Assembly: GCF_022829295.1 (NCBI RefSeq)
Contig: NZ_JAKSYH010000263.1
Span: forward strand, 62,001 to 126,000
DNA: 64,000 bases
Source of the DNA: Methylobacterium sp. J-088
GTDB taxonomy: Bacteria; Pseudomonadota; Alphaproteobacteria; Rhizobiales; Beijerinckiaceae
Reading direction: 5' to 3'
Each line of letters opens with the position of its first letter. The first letter of the stretch is position 1. This document shows, in pieces, positions 18,382-26,332 of the stretch. A model generated the notes under the pieces. That model searched no databases. It was not told where the DNA came from and saw only the letters and a list, made by a program, of their open reading frames with translations. The position numbers and the translations under genes are program-made.

Positions 18382-18889
18382 CGGGCACTCCGGGGCGCGG
18401 TCGGCGCGGGTGGCACGCCCCAGACAGGCGGGCGACGAGGCGGAGCCTAGTGCAAGGGAATGTCCTGGCCAAGCTGATGTTCCCTGCGGATCCGATCCAT
18501 CCAGGCCTGCCTCGCCGAGGTTTTTCAGCGGTTTCGCGCGGGGCGGCGTGCCGACGGGCTCGCGTCACATGATGTGTCTGCGACTGGCGCGAGCCCCGCC
18601 CCGGGTCTCGGTTGGCGCATGGAGAGAAGGCGATCCGCCGATTTCCCGGACAGAAGGAGCGGTTTTTGGCAAATGCCATCCGCTTGCGAAACGATACGGT
18701 AGCCCTACCGTGCTATGAACGAGGACACGCGCAACCCGCCTCGGTAAGGGCTGGTGCCATGTTTGACCGAAGGGCACGGCACGCCGCATGCACGTCGAGT
18801 ATCTGCCACACGGGTCTCCCGGGAAGAATATCAGGACGTCTCAGCCATGAGCGATCTGATTGCAGCAGTGGTCCTGGGGATCCGAAACA
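18382..18889. other. 508-bp gap, no gene recognised
   Basis: It must hold the promoter of the protease on the left. A small perfect inverted repeat ACGGTA-GCCC-TACCGT lies at 18696-18711. A 93-codon frame (18612-18893, plus) has no recognisable features and I do not call it. Confidence 0.5.
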
Positions 18890-19117
18890 ATGATCGGCTT
18901 GCTGGTGGTTGCCTTGGCTGGCGCGGTAATGGGGTGGTACTTCCGGGTTGGCTTCGTCATTATTGCCTGTTTAGTATTCCTTGTCGCTGATATTATCCGC
19001 ATTCTTCTGAATTCGAGTTTCCAGTTTGCAGATATTTTGATCCTGCTTGCCTACATGTCCGCTCTGCAGGGTGGCTTCATGCTTGGTGCTTATCTCAAGC
19101 ACAGGCGCCGTGATTAG
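18890..19117 (+). CDS. Small hypothetical membrane protein
   Basis: A 75-aa protein with two or three hydrophobic segments (IGLLVVALAGAVMGWYF, VGFVIIACLVFLVADIIRILL, FADILILLAYMSALQGGFMLGAYL) and a basic C-terminus KHRRRD, so the tail is probably cytoplasmic. Base composition is visibly lower in GC than its surroundings. The ATG at 18890 is preferred to an upstream TTG at 18860. No family is recognised. It is the only plus-strand gene in the interruption between capsid and connector genes. Confidence 0.5.
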   Translation: MIGLLVVALAGAVMGWYFRVGFVIIACLVFLVADIIRILLNSSFQFADILILLAYMSALQGGFMLGAYLKHRRRD

Positions 19118-19354
19118 AGTGCTCTTTGCCGAAGGGGGTGTGGGTTCGACCTGCGAGCGCGCATCGGAGCACAGCCTTGGGCCGTTCCCGATCGTCACGT
19201 GCTGGACCGCGACGAACTCACGCCGGCAGGCACGTCGCGCTTTGCCGCCCATGCCGGTATCCACCGGAGATCTGAGAACATCGTAGCCCGCGCGGGGGCT
19301 GCAACATTCATAGATTTGGGTTGAGCATTGACGTTCGTGACGGAGCGCGACTGG
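19118..19354. other. Gap between the small membrane ORF and the repeat block
   Basis: No supported gene and no clear hairpin is seen here. Together with the repeat at 19355-19462 it makes a non-coding stretch of more than 500 bases up to 19662. Confidence 0.4.
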
Positions 19355-19462
19355 CTCCTTCTCCCGTGCGGGGAGGGATCAGCGGTGGGGGTGGTTCAGG
19401 TTCGAGCGTGACGGTGCCTTCTGCACCACCCCCACCTCCAACTCTTCCCCACAAGGGGAGGA
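19355..19462. repeat. BIME-like inverted REP pair, diverged copy
   Basis: CTTCTCCCGTGCGGGGAGGG (19358-19377) is followed by GGTGGGGGTGG. About 35 bp later the mirror image CCACCCCCACC appears, with TCTTCCCCACAAGGGGAGGA (19443-19462). Beyond it, CCTGAACCGGTATGTCC and GTGAATCCGCAAGCGCG (to about 19577) repeat the flank found at 14.57-14.62 kb. Confidence 0.75.
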
Positions 19463-19662
19463 GCGCGCGTCGCGGCCGGCGATGGGTGTGCATCGTAGCA
19501 CGCAGGCGAGAGGGGACCTGCGCTCGGCCCTGAACCGGTATGTCCGAAACCGATGTGTGAATCCGCAAGCGCGCGGAGGAGGGCTCCGACGCCGCATTCG
19601 GCCACGTCGGCGTCACGGCCGCGCGGGGCTCGCTGCGCAGCCGGGCGCGGCCCGGAGACGGC

Positions 19663-19773
19663 TCAGAGCCACCAGATCACAGTGCCGCGCAGATAGGAGG
19701 CCGCGGCCCAGAGGATAATCGCCGTCATCGAGAGCGTCAGGCCCCAGCCCAGGCGTTGTCGGTGGTTCAACAT
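19663..19773 (-). CDS. Putative 36-aa single-pass membrane protein
   Basis: The frame reads MLNHRQRLGWGLTLSMTAII followed by LWAAASYLRGTVIWWL: a basic start and one hydrophobic helix. The frame could start further upstream (to 19872), but the ATG at 19773 gives a sensible small membrane protein. There is no recognised family and no neighbour support, so this is tentative. Confidence 0.35.
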   Translation of the reverse strand: MLNHRQRLGWGLTLSMTAIILWAAASYLRGTVIWWL

Positions 19774-20028
19774 GCGTCGCGGATACCCCGGGGCTGGCTC
19801 GTCCTCGCGTGCGCAACCGCCCTTGTCGTGCCCGGGAGCGAATCCCGCTTGGGATGGCCGCCCGGTCGACAAAAGACCTCGGCATCGCGCCGACCCGTTA
19901 TTCCCGAGACCTGTCGCGAGACGGAGTCAGGTGTTAACGCGTTCGGTTCAGTAACCGATCCGTATTCGGTCCTGCGGGTCCGTGGGCGATGCAGACTGCG
20001 CAGGGGGCGGGCCGTCCCCAGCGGCGTA

Positions 20029-20766
20029 CTACTCGGTCCAGCGGGCGCGCAGGCCCCATCCGCTGAGCACCTGATCAATCCAGCCGCGTTGCGGCCCGAC
20101 CAGGACGCCCTGGGTGAGGCCGCCGCAGGTGCCTCCGATCCAGGCGGCGAGCGCTCGCACGGCGCCGTCCGGCCCGATGATCGGACCGCCGGAATCGCCC
20201 TGGCAGGCCCCGCCGGCGCTGCCCTTCAGCCAGACCAGGATGCGGCTCGGCCCGTAGGGCTCGATCACCGGTAGATTCAGGCTGCGGTAGGTGCCGGTGG
20301 AGCGCGGATCCCCGGGCCTGGCGGCGCCGTAGCCGCCGAGGGTCAGGTCTTCACCCGCCCGTGGCGGCGCGGTGCTCAAGGTCACCGGTGCGAAGCGCGC
20401 CGGCAGCGGCGTCGCGGTGCGCAGGAGTGCGAGGTCGATGGACCGCCGCCGGGCCTTCGCGGCGCCCGCGTCGTAGCCCGGATGCACCGCCCGCGCCGCC
20501 ACCTCGACCAGCACCGGCGCCCCGGACTCGTCGCGGAAATGCACCCGGTGCTGCACGGCGTCGGCGAGGCAATGGCCGGCGGTAAGCACCGTGTCGGGAG
20601 CGAGCACCACGCCCGTGCAGACGCCGCCCTTCGCGGACAGGACCATCACGGCCCCGCCGGGCGCCGTCTCGGACCCGCCCACGATGGCGCGCACCGGGCC
20701 GCCCGCCAGCGACAGGGCGACCGCGAGGACGGCGATGGCCGCCGGGCGGCACTTCGAGACCAGCAT
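20029..20766 (-). CDS. Secreted trypsin-like serine protease (S1), copy B
   Basis: A 245-aa S1 protease. The signal peptide MLVSKCRPAAIAVLAVALSL ends near GPVRA, giving a mature N-terminus AIVGGSE that fits the classical IVGG zymogen cleavage. The triad is His in LTAGHCLADA, Asp in SIDLALLRTATPL and Ser in GACQGDSGGPII. Cysteines around GGVCTGV/GHC and GACQGD/GGTCGG suggest two disulfides. It is shorter than and clearly diverged from the protease at 17473-18381. It runs divergently from the GTA connector gene with only 27 bp between the two start codons. A TTG at 20781 is an alternative start. Confidence 0.87.
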   Translation of the reverse strand: MLVSKCRPAAIAVLAVALSLAGGPVRAIVGGSETAPGGAVMVLSAKGGVCTGVVLAPDTVLTAGHCLADAVQHRVHFRDESGAPVLVEVAARAVHPGYDAGAAKARRRSIDLALLRTATPLPARFAPVTLSTAPPRAGEDLTLGGYGAARPGDPRSTGTYRSLNLPVIEPYGPSRILVWLKGSAGGACQGDSGGPIIGPDGAVRALAAWIGGTCGGLTQGVLVGPQRGWIDQVLSGWGLRARWTE

Positions 20767-20793
20767 CGGACCACCGCTCAAGAGGGACGCACC

Positions 20794-21354
20794 ATGATCC
20801 CGTTACGCATCGATGCCGCCGCCGTCGAGCCGGTGAGCGTCGCGGAGCTGCGCGCCTACCTGCGCTTCGACTCCGACGACGCAGGCGACGAGGACGCGCT
20901 GCTCCAGGCCCTGATCGTGGCGGTGCGCGCCAGCCTGGAGATCGAGACGCGCCGGATCCTGGTGCCGGGCCGCTACCGGATCGCGCTCGCCGCCTGGCCG
21001 CCGGACGGGCAGGTGCCGCTGCCGCTGAGCCCGCTGGTGTCCGTCCTCCGCGCCGGACTCGCGGGGCCGGAGGAAGTGACCGACCTCGCCGAAGGGCTGG
21101 TGCGCCCCGGGCCCGACCCGATCGAGGCGCCGTGCCTGCTGATCGATCCGGCGGTGCCGGACCCCGCCGGGCGCACGGTCCTGATCGAGGTCGCGGCCGG
21201 GTTCGGCGGCGACGGGCCGCCCCTGCCGGCGCCCCTGCGGCTCGCGATCCTGCGTCTGGCCGCCGCCCGCTACGAGCACCGGGGCGACGAGGCGGACGGC
21301 ATCCGCACCGACGCCGCCGACCTCGCCGCGCCCTTCCGCCGGATGCGCCTGTGA
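20794..21354 (+). CDS. GTA head-tail connector protein (gp6-like)
   Basis: A 186-aa head-tail connector (RcGTA gp6 equivalent, phage gp6-like family), which forms a ring below the portal. Family features are PVSVAELRAYLRFDSDDAGDEDALLQALIVAVRASLEIETRRIL and a C-terminal helix LRLAILRLAAARYEHRGD. It restarts the GTA gene order 4.3 kb after the capsid gene. The stop overlaps the start of the next gene (TGATG). With only 27 bp to the divergent protease gene, a promoter for this block must lie within that protease gene, or the block is read from afar. Confidence 0.87.
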   Translation: MIPLRIDAAAVEPVSVAELRAYLRFDSDDAGDEDALLQALIVAVRASLEIETRRILVPGRYRIALAAWPPDGQVPLPLSPLVSVLRAGLAGPEEVTDLAEGLVRPGPDPIEAPCLLIDPAVPDPAGRTVLIEVAAGFGGDGPPLPAPLRLAILRLAAARYEHRGDEADGIRTDAADLAAPFRRMRL

Positions 21355-21731
21355 TGGCCGGCACCGGAGACCGCCCGATGGCGAGCATGCCCCGTCACCC
21401 GCCGCTCGGCACCCGGCGGCGGCGCTTCGTGCTGGAACGCCCGCTGGAGTCGCCGGACGGGTTCGGCGGCGTGCTGCGCCGCTACGTGGCCGGCCCGGTC
21501 CTGTGGGGCGCCCTGGCGCCCGCCGGAGTGGTCGACCGGCCCGAGGGCGGCCGGACCGACACGCTGTCCGCCTACCGCATCACCCTGCGGGGCCGGGCCG
21601 ACCTCGATCCGACCATGCGGCTCGCCGCCGGCCCCCGCCGCTTCGCGATCCGCGCCGTGACCGAGCCCGACGGGCGGGGCCGCGACTGCATCTGCCACGT
21701 CGAGGAACTGCCGCGGGAGAACCTGTCGTGA
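21354..21731 (+). CDS. GTA head closure / head-tail adaptor protein (gp7-like)
   Basis: A 125-aa protein of the phage head-tail joining family. The core is RRRRFVLERPLESPDGFGGVLRRYVAGPVLWGALAPAG followed by YRITLRGRADLDPTMRLAAGPRRFAIRAVTEPDGRGRDCICHVEE. It sits in the order of RcGTA gp7. Both ends overlap its neighbours (TGATG before, GTGA after), so it is translated as part of a coupled set. Confidence 0.85.
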   Translation: MAGTGDRPMASMPRHPPLGTRRRRFVLERPLESPDGFGGVLRRYVAGPVLWGALAPAGVVDRPEGGRTDTLSAYRITLRGRADLDPTMRLAAGPRRFAIRAVTEPDGRGRDCICHVEELPRENLS

Positions 21732-22144
21732 CCGATCTGAGCCCGCTCCTGGCCTTGCGCGCCGGCCTGATCGCGCGCTTCACCCCGGATGCGGCCCTCG
21801 CGGCGCTGCTGGGCGGCCGTGTCCGGCTCTACGACGAGCCGCCCCGGGGCGTGCTCCCGGTCTACGCCCTGTTCGGCGATTCCGAGATCCAGGACGATTC
21901 CGTCGACGGGGCCGAGCGCCACCGCCACACCCATGAGATCGCGGTGATCGCCCGGCCGGGCTCGGTACGCACCGCGCTCGACGCCGCCGAGCGCATGGCG
22001 GCGCTGCTCGCCGACACGGCGATGCCGCTCGCCGGCTGCCGGCTCGTGACCCTGCGGGTGCGCGCCATCAAGGTCCACCGCGACACCCGGACCGGCGAGG
22101 CGCGGGCGAGCCTCACCGTCGAGGCCCTCACCGAGACCGAGTGA
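21728..22144 (+). CDS. DUF3168 tail terminator / completion protein (gp8-like)
   Basis: A 138-aa protein of the DUF3168 family (RcGTA gp8 equivalent), which caps the tail where it joins the head. Features are LLALRAGLIARFTPDAALAALLGGRVRLYDEPPRGVLPVYALFG, then HRHTHEIAVIARPG and LVTLRVRAIKVHRDTRTGEARASLTVEALTE. GTG start at 21728 overlaps the previous stop. Confidence 0.88.
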   Translation: MTDLSPLLALRAGLIARFTPDAALAALLGGRVRLYDEPPRGVLPVYALFGDSEIQDDSVDGAERHRHTHEIAVIARPGSVRTALDAAERMAALLADTAMPLAGCRLVTLRVRAIKVHRDTRTGEARASLTVEALTETE

Positions 22145-22378
22145 GAGAGGTCCCGTGCAAGCGTCGCGCTCCTTTCCCGGACAGGTGGAGCGAGCGCGGA
22201 ACCTGATCCGGGAGCCAGCACGGAAATCGTCGCGCAGCGCCGCATTGCGGGCGCTTCGCGCCGTCTCGCGCCGGATCCCGGGTCGCATTCCGCTTTCGCT
22301 GCATGCGCCCGGGACAGGGCGCTCGTGGGACCGGCGGGGCGGCCCGCACATCGACCTTATCGAGACAGGAGGAATCCG
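22145..22378. other. 234-bp gap before the major tail gene, with hairpin-forming repeat
   Basis: In a compact, overlapping gene block this gap is unusual. It contains inverted pieces TCCCGGA and TCCGGGA (about 22177-22230) and CCCGGG motifs at about 22277 and 22308, resembling an intergenic palindromic element of a different type from the CCCTCTCCC family. No gene is seen. Confidence 0.4.
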
Positions 22379-22789
22379 ATGGGCGCGCAGAAGGGCAGGG
22401 ACCTGCTGATCCGGGCCGGCGACGGCGCGGGGGGCTTCGTGGCGGTGGCGGGCCTGCGCAGCCGCCAGATCACCCTGAACGCCGAGACCGTGGACGTCAC
22501 CAACGCCGATTCCGCCGGGCGCTGGCGCGAATTGCTCGCCGGGGCCGGGGTGCGCCGGGCCGCGATCGCCGGGTCGGGCGTGTTCCGCGACCAAGCCTCG
22601 GACGCGCGGCTGCGCCTGATCTTCTTCGAAGGGGTCATCGAGACCTTCCAGATCGTGGTGCCGGCCTTCGGGATCCTGGAGGGCCCGTTCCAGATCGCGA
22701 GCCTGGAATACCGCGGCGACCACGCCGGCGAGGTGACCTTCGACATGAGCCTCGATTCGGCGGGCGCGCTCGCCTTCGCGGCGGCCTGA
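22379..22789 (+). CDS. Phage/GTA major tail protein (TP901-1 family, gp9-like)
   Basis: A 136-aa tail tube subunit (RcGTA gp9 equivalent). Features are GRDLLIRAGDGAGGFVAVAGLRSRQITLNAETVDVTNADSAGRWRELLAGAGVRRAAIAGSGVFRD, typical of TP901-1-type tube proteins, and a C-terminal strand with FQIASLEYRGDHAGEVTFDMSLDSAG. A strong CAGGAGG ribosome site precedes the ATG, as expected for an abundant structural protein. Confidence 0.92.
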   Translation: MGAQKGRDLLIRAGDGAGGFVAVAGLRSRQITLNAETVDVTNADSAGRWRELLAGAGVRRAAIAGSGVFRDQASDARLRLIFFEGVIETFQIVVPAFGILEGPFQIASLEYRGDHAGEVTFDMSLDSAGALAFAAA

Positions 22790-22805
22790 GCCCGAGGGGA
22801 GTCCC

Positions 22806-23624
22806 ATGGCGAACCGGATCCGCGGCGCGGTGCCGCTCGACCTCGGCGGACGGCGCTACACCCTCTGCCTCACCCTCGGGGCGCTGGCCGAGCTGGAGGA
22901 TCTGCTCGGGGCCGGCGATCTCACGGGCCTCGCCGCGCGCTTCACGGCCGGCCGGCTCTCGGCCCGCGACCTGATCGCCCTGCTGGGCGTCGCCCTGCGG
23001 GGCGGCGGCCATGACCTCGACGACGCGGCGGTGGCGGGGCTGCCGCTGGCCGGCGGGCTCGATGACGTCACGACGGCCCTCGGGGCGGTGCTCGCCGCCG
23101 CGTTCGGGGAGGCGCCGGGGCCGGCAAACCCGCCTCAGGAGGCCGCCCGATCACCTCGAGACACGGTACACGACAGTGGCGCGCCGGCGCGCCTGGTGGA
23201 CGCGACGGACTCCCTCTCCCGTGCGGGAGACGGCCCGGGTGAGGGACGAGAACCCGCAGACTTGATCGCTCCGTCGACGCGCGTCGCGTGCGCGCCTCCA
23301 TCGGAATCCGCGTATCCCTCACCCTGTCCCTCTCCCGCACGGGAGAGGGGACCCGCGCCTTATTCGGGAGAGACGCCCCTCCCTTCGGCGGAGAGCGCTC
23401 CAGGATCGGAGCCGGATGCCCCGGTCCCGACCCGCCTGCCGAATGCCTTCCCGTGGGACGACGCCATGTCCCTCGGCCTCGGCGTGCTGGGCTGGCGCCC
23501 CGGCGACTTCTGGTCGGCGACCCCACGGGAGTTCGCCGCAGCCCTCGGCCGGCGCGCCCGGTCGGAGGCGCTGAGCCGGGCGGCCTTCGAGGATCTCCTC
23601 GCCGCCTATCCCGACCGGACCTGA
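22806..23624 (+). CDS. GTA gp10-family protein fused in frame to a gp10.1-like tail assembly chaperone through a REP element
   Basis: A 272-aa frame with three parts. Residues 1 to about 112 are the GTA gp10 family (GAVPLDLGGRRYTLCLTLGALAELEDLLGAGDLTGLAARF). Residues from about 208 on are the small tail assembly chaperone (FPWDDAMSLGLGVLGWRPGDFWSATPREFAAAL, gp10.1), normally a separate gene of about 60-70 codons. The roughly 95 residues between are Pro/Ser/Arg-rich and come from a BIME-like repeat (about 23155-23400) that contains no stop in this frame. The ORF is continuous as seen. It may give a fusion, or the chaperone may restart at the ATG 23466 or nearby. Which form exists in the cell cannot be told from the sequence. 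Confidence 0.82.
   Translation: MANRIRGAVPLDLGGRRYTLCLTLGALAELEDLLGAGDLTGLAARFTAGRLSARDLIALLGVALRGGGHDLDDAAVAGLPLAGGLDDVTTALGAVLAAAFGEAPGPANPPQEAARSPRDTVHDSGAPARLVDATDSLSRAGDGPGEGREPADLIAPSTRVACAPPSESAYPSPCPSPARERGPAPYSGETPLPSAESAPGSEPDAPVPTRLPNAFPWDDAMSLGLGVLGWRPGDFWSATPREFAAALGRRARSEALSRAAFEDLLAAYPDRT
23155..23400. repeat. BIME-like inverted REP pair inside the gp10/gp10.1 reading frame
   Basis: The boundary motif ACACGGTACACGAC (23161-23174) is shared with 12.48 kb. CCCTCTCCCGTGCGGGAGA then GGGTGAGGG (23212-23245) is followed about 70 bp later by the mirror image CCCTCACCC and CCCTCTCCCGCACGGGAGAGGGG (23315-23350). The element lies wholly within an open reading frame, unlike the other copies. 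Confidence 0.85.
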
Positions 23625-23638
23625 GACGGGGCTGAAAG

Positions 23639-24211
23639 ATGGCCGACACCCAAGCCGACATGCAGGATTCCGCACGGGCCGAGCGGCTCCAAACCCTCGA
23701 CCGACTGGCCCAGAATTTCGGCCGCAGCCTCGACACGGCGCTGACCCGGGGCGCCGCCTCCGGCCGGAGCCTCGACGGCGTGCTCGGGAGGATCGGCACG
23801 CGGCTCGCCGGCGCGGCGACCCGGGCGGCGGGGGGCGCGATCCAGTCCGGGGTCACCGGCCTCATCAATTCCGTGCTGGGTGCGGGCTCCGAGCCCGGCT
23901 TCGCCCGGGGCGGCGTGTTCCGCGGAGGGCGGGTGCAGCCCTTCGCGGCCGGCGGGGTGGTGGCGGCGCCGACCTATTTCCCTATGGCGGGCGGGACCGG
24001 CCTCATGGGCGAGGCCGGGCCGGAGGCGATCCTGCCGCTGGCTCGCGGCGCGGACGGGCGCCTGGGCGTCGCGGGGGGCGGGGCCTCGGCGCGGCCGGTC
24101 TCCGTGACGGTCAACATCGCCACGCCCGACCCGGCGGCGTTCCGCCGGTCCGAGGCGCAGGTGACCGCAAGCCTCGCCCGAGCGGTGGCGCGCGGCCAGC
24201 GGGCGACGTGA
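23639..24211 (+). CDS. GTA tape measure protein (short, gp11-like)
   Basis: A 190-aa protein. RcGTA-like particles have short tails and a tape measure of about 200 residues, so this length is normal here. The Gly/Ala-rich central part (GRIGTRLAGAATRAAGGAIQSGVTGLINSVLG), FARGGVFRGGRVQPFAAGGVVAAPTYFPMAGG and LMGEAGPEAILPLARGADGRLGV are typical of the C-terminal end of tape measure proteins. It would set the tail length and be ejected at delivery. It follows gp10/10.1 by 14 bp. Confidence 0.88.
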   Translation: MADTQADMQDSARAERLQTLDRLAQNFGRSLDTALTRGAASGRSLDGVLGRIGTRLAGAATRAAGGAIQSGVTGLINSVLGAGSEPGFARGGVFRGGRVQPFAAGGVVAAPTYFPMAGGTGLMGEAGPEAILPLARGADGRLGVAGGGASARPVSVTVNIATPDPAAFRRSEAQVTASLARAVARGQRAT

Positions 24212-24226
24212 GAAGCCGAAGAACCG

Positions 24227-24254
24227 TCCAGCGCCAACCCTCCAGCGCCAACCC
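24227..24254 (+). repeat. 14-bp tandem direct repeat
   Basis: TCCAGCGCCAACCC occurs twice in a row (24227-24240 and 24241-24254) in the short gap between the tape measure and gp12 genes. This looks like slipped-strand duplication. Confidence 0.8.
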
Positions 24255-24265
24255 TCGGGACCGCC

Positions 24266-24907
24266 ATGGCCGACGATTTCCACGAGGTGCTGTTTCCCCT
24301 CGACGTGTCGCTGCGCGCGAGCGGCGGCCCGCAGCGGCTGACCGAGATCGTCACCCTGGCGTCCGGACGGGAGCACCGGAACGGCCGCTGGGCCGATTCC
24401 CGACGCCGCTACGATGCCGGCTTCGGGCTGCGCGGGCTCGACGCGCTCCACGCGGTCCTGGCCTTCTTCGAGGAGCGGCGGGGCCGCCTCTACGGCTTCC
24501 GCTTCCGCGACCGGGTCGATGGCCGCTCCGGACCGCCGGGCCGGGCGATCGGGCCCCTCGACCAGCCGCTCGGCACCGGCGACGGCACCACCGCGCGCTT
24601 CTCGCTGGTGAAGAGCTACGGGACCGGCTTCGCGCCCTATCGCCGCCGGATCGCCAAGCCGGTGGCCGGAAGCGTCCGGGTCGCGGTCTCCGGCCAGGAG
24701 GTCGGGCCCGAGGACTTCGCGTGCGACCCGGCGACCGGCCACGTCACCTTCACGCCCGGCCATGTCCCGGCGTCCGGCGCCGCCGTCACCGCGGGCTTCA
24801 CCTTCGATGTGCCGGTCCGCTTCGACACCGACGAACTCACCATCGACCTCGCGGCCTTCACGGCCGGGGAGATCCCACGGGTGCCGCTCGTCGAGATCGT
24901 GCCCTGA
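24266..24907 (+). CDS. GTA distal tail protein (DUF2460/TIGR02217, gp12-like)
   Basis: A 213-aa protein (RcGTA gp12 equivalent) of the DUF2460 family, the ring at the tail tip. The N-terminus DFHEVLFPLDVSLRASGGPQRLTEIVTLASGREHRNGRWADSRRRYDAGFGLRGLDALHAVLAFFEERRGRLYGFRFRD is highly typical. The second half (GDGTTARFSLVKSYGTGFAPYRRRIAKP, then FDVPVRFDTDELTIDLAAFTAGEIPRVPLVEI) completes the family pattern. Confidence 0.92.
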   Translation: MADDFHEVLFPLDVSLRASGGPQRLTEIVTLASGREHRNGRWADSRRRYDAGFGLRGLDALHAVLAFFEERRGRLYGFRFRDRVDGRSGPPGRAIGPLDQPLGTGDGTTARFSLVKSYGTGFAPYRRRIAKPVAGSVRVAVSGQEVGPEDFACDPATGHVTFTPGHVPASGAAVTAGFTFDVPVRFDTDELTIDLAAFTAGEIPRVPLVEIVP

Positions 24908-24917
24908 AGGAGGATCC

Positions 24918-25793
24918 ATGCGCGACATTCCGAAGGCCTTCGCGACCCATCTCGCGGGGGGCGTGACCACCCTGTGCCGCTGCTGGTCCTTGCGGCGGCG
25001 GGACGGCCTCGCCCTCGGTTTCACCGACCACGACCGCGACCTGACCGTCGCGGGCCTCGTCCACCTTGCCCGAACCGGACTCGACGCCGCCGAGGCCAGC
25101 GCGGTATCCGGTTTCGCGGTCTCGGGGGGTGACGTGGCCGGGGCGCTCAGCAGCCTCGGCCTGACCGAGGCCGACATCGCCGGCGGCCTCTACGACGGCG
25201 CCTCCGTCGAGACCTGGCTGGTCGACTGGGCCGACACCGGGACCCGCCTGCTCCTCGACCTCGCCACGATCGGCGAGGTGCGCCGGGAGGGCGATGCCTT
25301 CGTGGCGGAGCTGCGCGGCCTCGCGCACCGGTTGGATGCGGAGCGTGGCCGGACCTATCGCGCCACCTGCGGGGCCGATCTCGGGGACGGGCGCTGCCAG
25401 GTCGACCTCGCGGCGTGGCGGATCGCCGGCCGCGTCATCGGCATGCCGGAGCCCGCCACGCTCGCGGCGACCCTGGCGGGGGATTTTGCGGATGGCCTGT
25501 TCACCGGCGGCCGTCTCGCCTGGACCGGGGGCGCCAATGCCGGGCTCGCCGCGGATGTGCGCTTGCAGCTCGGCGGCCTGATCGAGCTCTGGACCGTGCC
25601 GCCCCGGCCGGTCGCCGCCGACGATACCTTCACGCTGACCGCAGGCTGCGACAAGCGCCTCGCCACCTGCCGGGACCGCTTCGCCAACGCGGTCAACTTC
25701 CAGGGCTTTCCGCACATGCCCGGCAACGACACGGTGATGCGTGCGGTGCCGGGCTCGGACCCCATCCTCGACGGCGGGAGCCTGTACCGATGA
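24918..25793 (+). CDS. GTA hub protein (DUF2163, gp13-like)
   Basis: A 291-aa protein of the DUF2163 / phage BR0599 family (RcGTA gp13 equivalent), a baseplate hub. Cysteines sit in TYRATCGADLGDGRCQVDL and LTAGCDKRLATCRDRFANAVNFQGFPHMPGND; the family is known for conserved Cys that bind an iron-sulfur cluster in the RcGTA structure (from memory). A strong AAGGAGG ribosome site precedes the ATG at 24918. The stop overlaps the next start (ATGA). Confidence 0.92.
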   Translation: MRDIPKAFATHLAGGVTTLCRCWSLRRRDGLALGFTDHDRDLTVAGLVHLARTGLDAAEASAVSGFAVSGGDVAGALSSLGLTEADIAGGLYDGASVETWLVDWADTGTRLLLDLATIGEVRREGDAFVAELRGLAHRLDAERGRTYRATCGADLGDGRCQVDLAAWRIAGRVIGMPEPATLAATLAGDFADGLFTGGRLAWTGGANAGLAADVRLQLGGLIELWTVPPRPVAADDTFTLTAGCDKRLATCRDRFANAVNFQGFPHMPGNDTVMRAVPGSDPILDGGSLYR

Positions 25794-26332
25794 GCGCGAT
25801 GCGACGGGAGATCGGCGCGGCCGCTTTGGGCGAGGCGCGGCTGTGGCTCGGCACGCCCTACCGGCATCAGGCCTCGTTGCGCGGAATCGGCTGCGACTGT
25901 CTCGGGCTGCTGCGCGGGGTCTGGCGCGGGCTCTACGGCGCCGAGCCCGAGGCGGTGCCGCCCTATTCGGGCACCTGGGCGGAATCGGCGGCCCCCGGCA
26001 CCGACCCGCTGACCGAGGCGGCCCTGCGCCACCTCGTGCCGGTGCCGGGGCCGCTGGCGGAGGCTGCGCCGCGGGCTGGCGACGTGTTGCTCTTCGCCTT
26101 CCGCCGCCACCTGCCGGCCCGCCACTGCGCCATCGCCACCGGTGACGGCGCCATGATCCACGCCCATGACGGCGCGGTCGTCACCGAGGTGGCGCTCACC
26201 GGATGGTGGCGGCGGCACATGACCGGGCTGTTCCGGTTTCCGGAGGGCGGGTCAGACCCAGTTCAGGACGATCCGGCCGCCACGGTCAGCTCGACGCCCA
26301 AGACATCCATGACCTTGCGGACGGTCTCGTAG
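25790..26332 (+). CDS. NlpC/P60 family peptidase (gp14-like)
   Basis: A 180-aa cell-wall peptidase carried at the tail tip (RcGTA gp14 equivalent), expected to open the recipient's peptidoglycan. The catalytic Cys is at about residue 37 in IGCDCLGLLRG and the His in LPARHCAIATGDG; LGTPYRHQASLRG is the usual start. The family normally ends near the segment MTGLFRFPEG. The last 25 or so residues (DPVQDDPAATVSSTPKTSMTL...) are not family-like and read across the antisense antitoxin remnant at 26263-26405, so the C-terminus has probably been extended or replaced by that insertion. Confidence 0.9.
   Translation: MSAMRREIGAAALGEARLWLGTPYRHQASLRGIGCDCLGLLRGVWRGLYGAEPEAVPPYSGTWAESAAPGTDPLTEAALRHLVPVPGPLAEAAPRAGDVLLFAFRRHLPARHCAIATGDGAMIHAHDGAVVTEVALTGWWRRHMTGLFRFPEGGSDPVQDDPAATVSSTPKTSMTLRTVS

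Noticed and set aside
18612-18893. 93-codon plus-strand ORF
   Set aside because: No domain, no ribosome site and mixed composition; it runs into the start of the small membrane protein gene.
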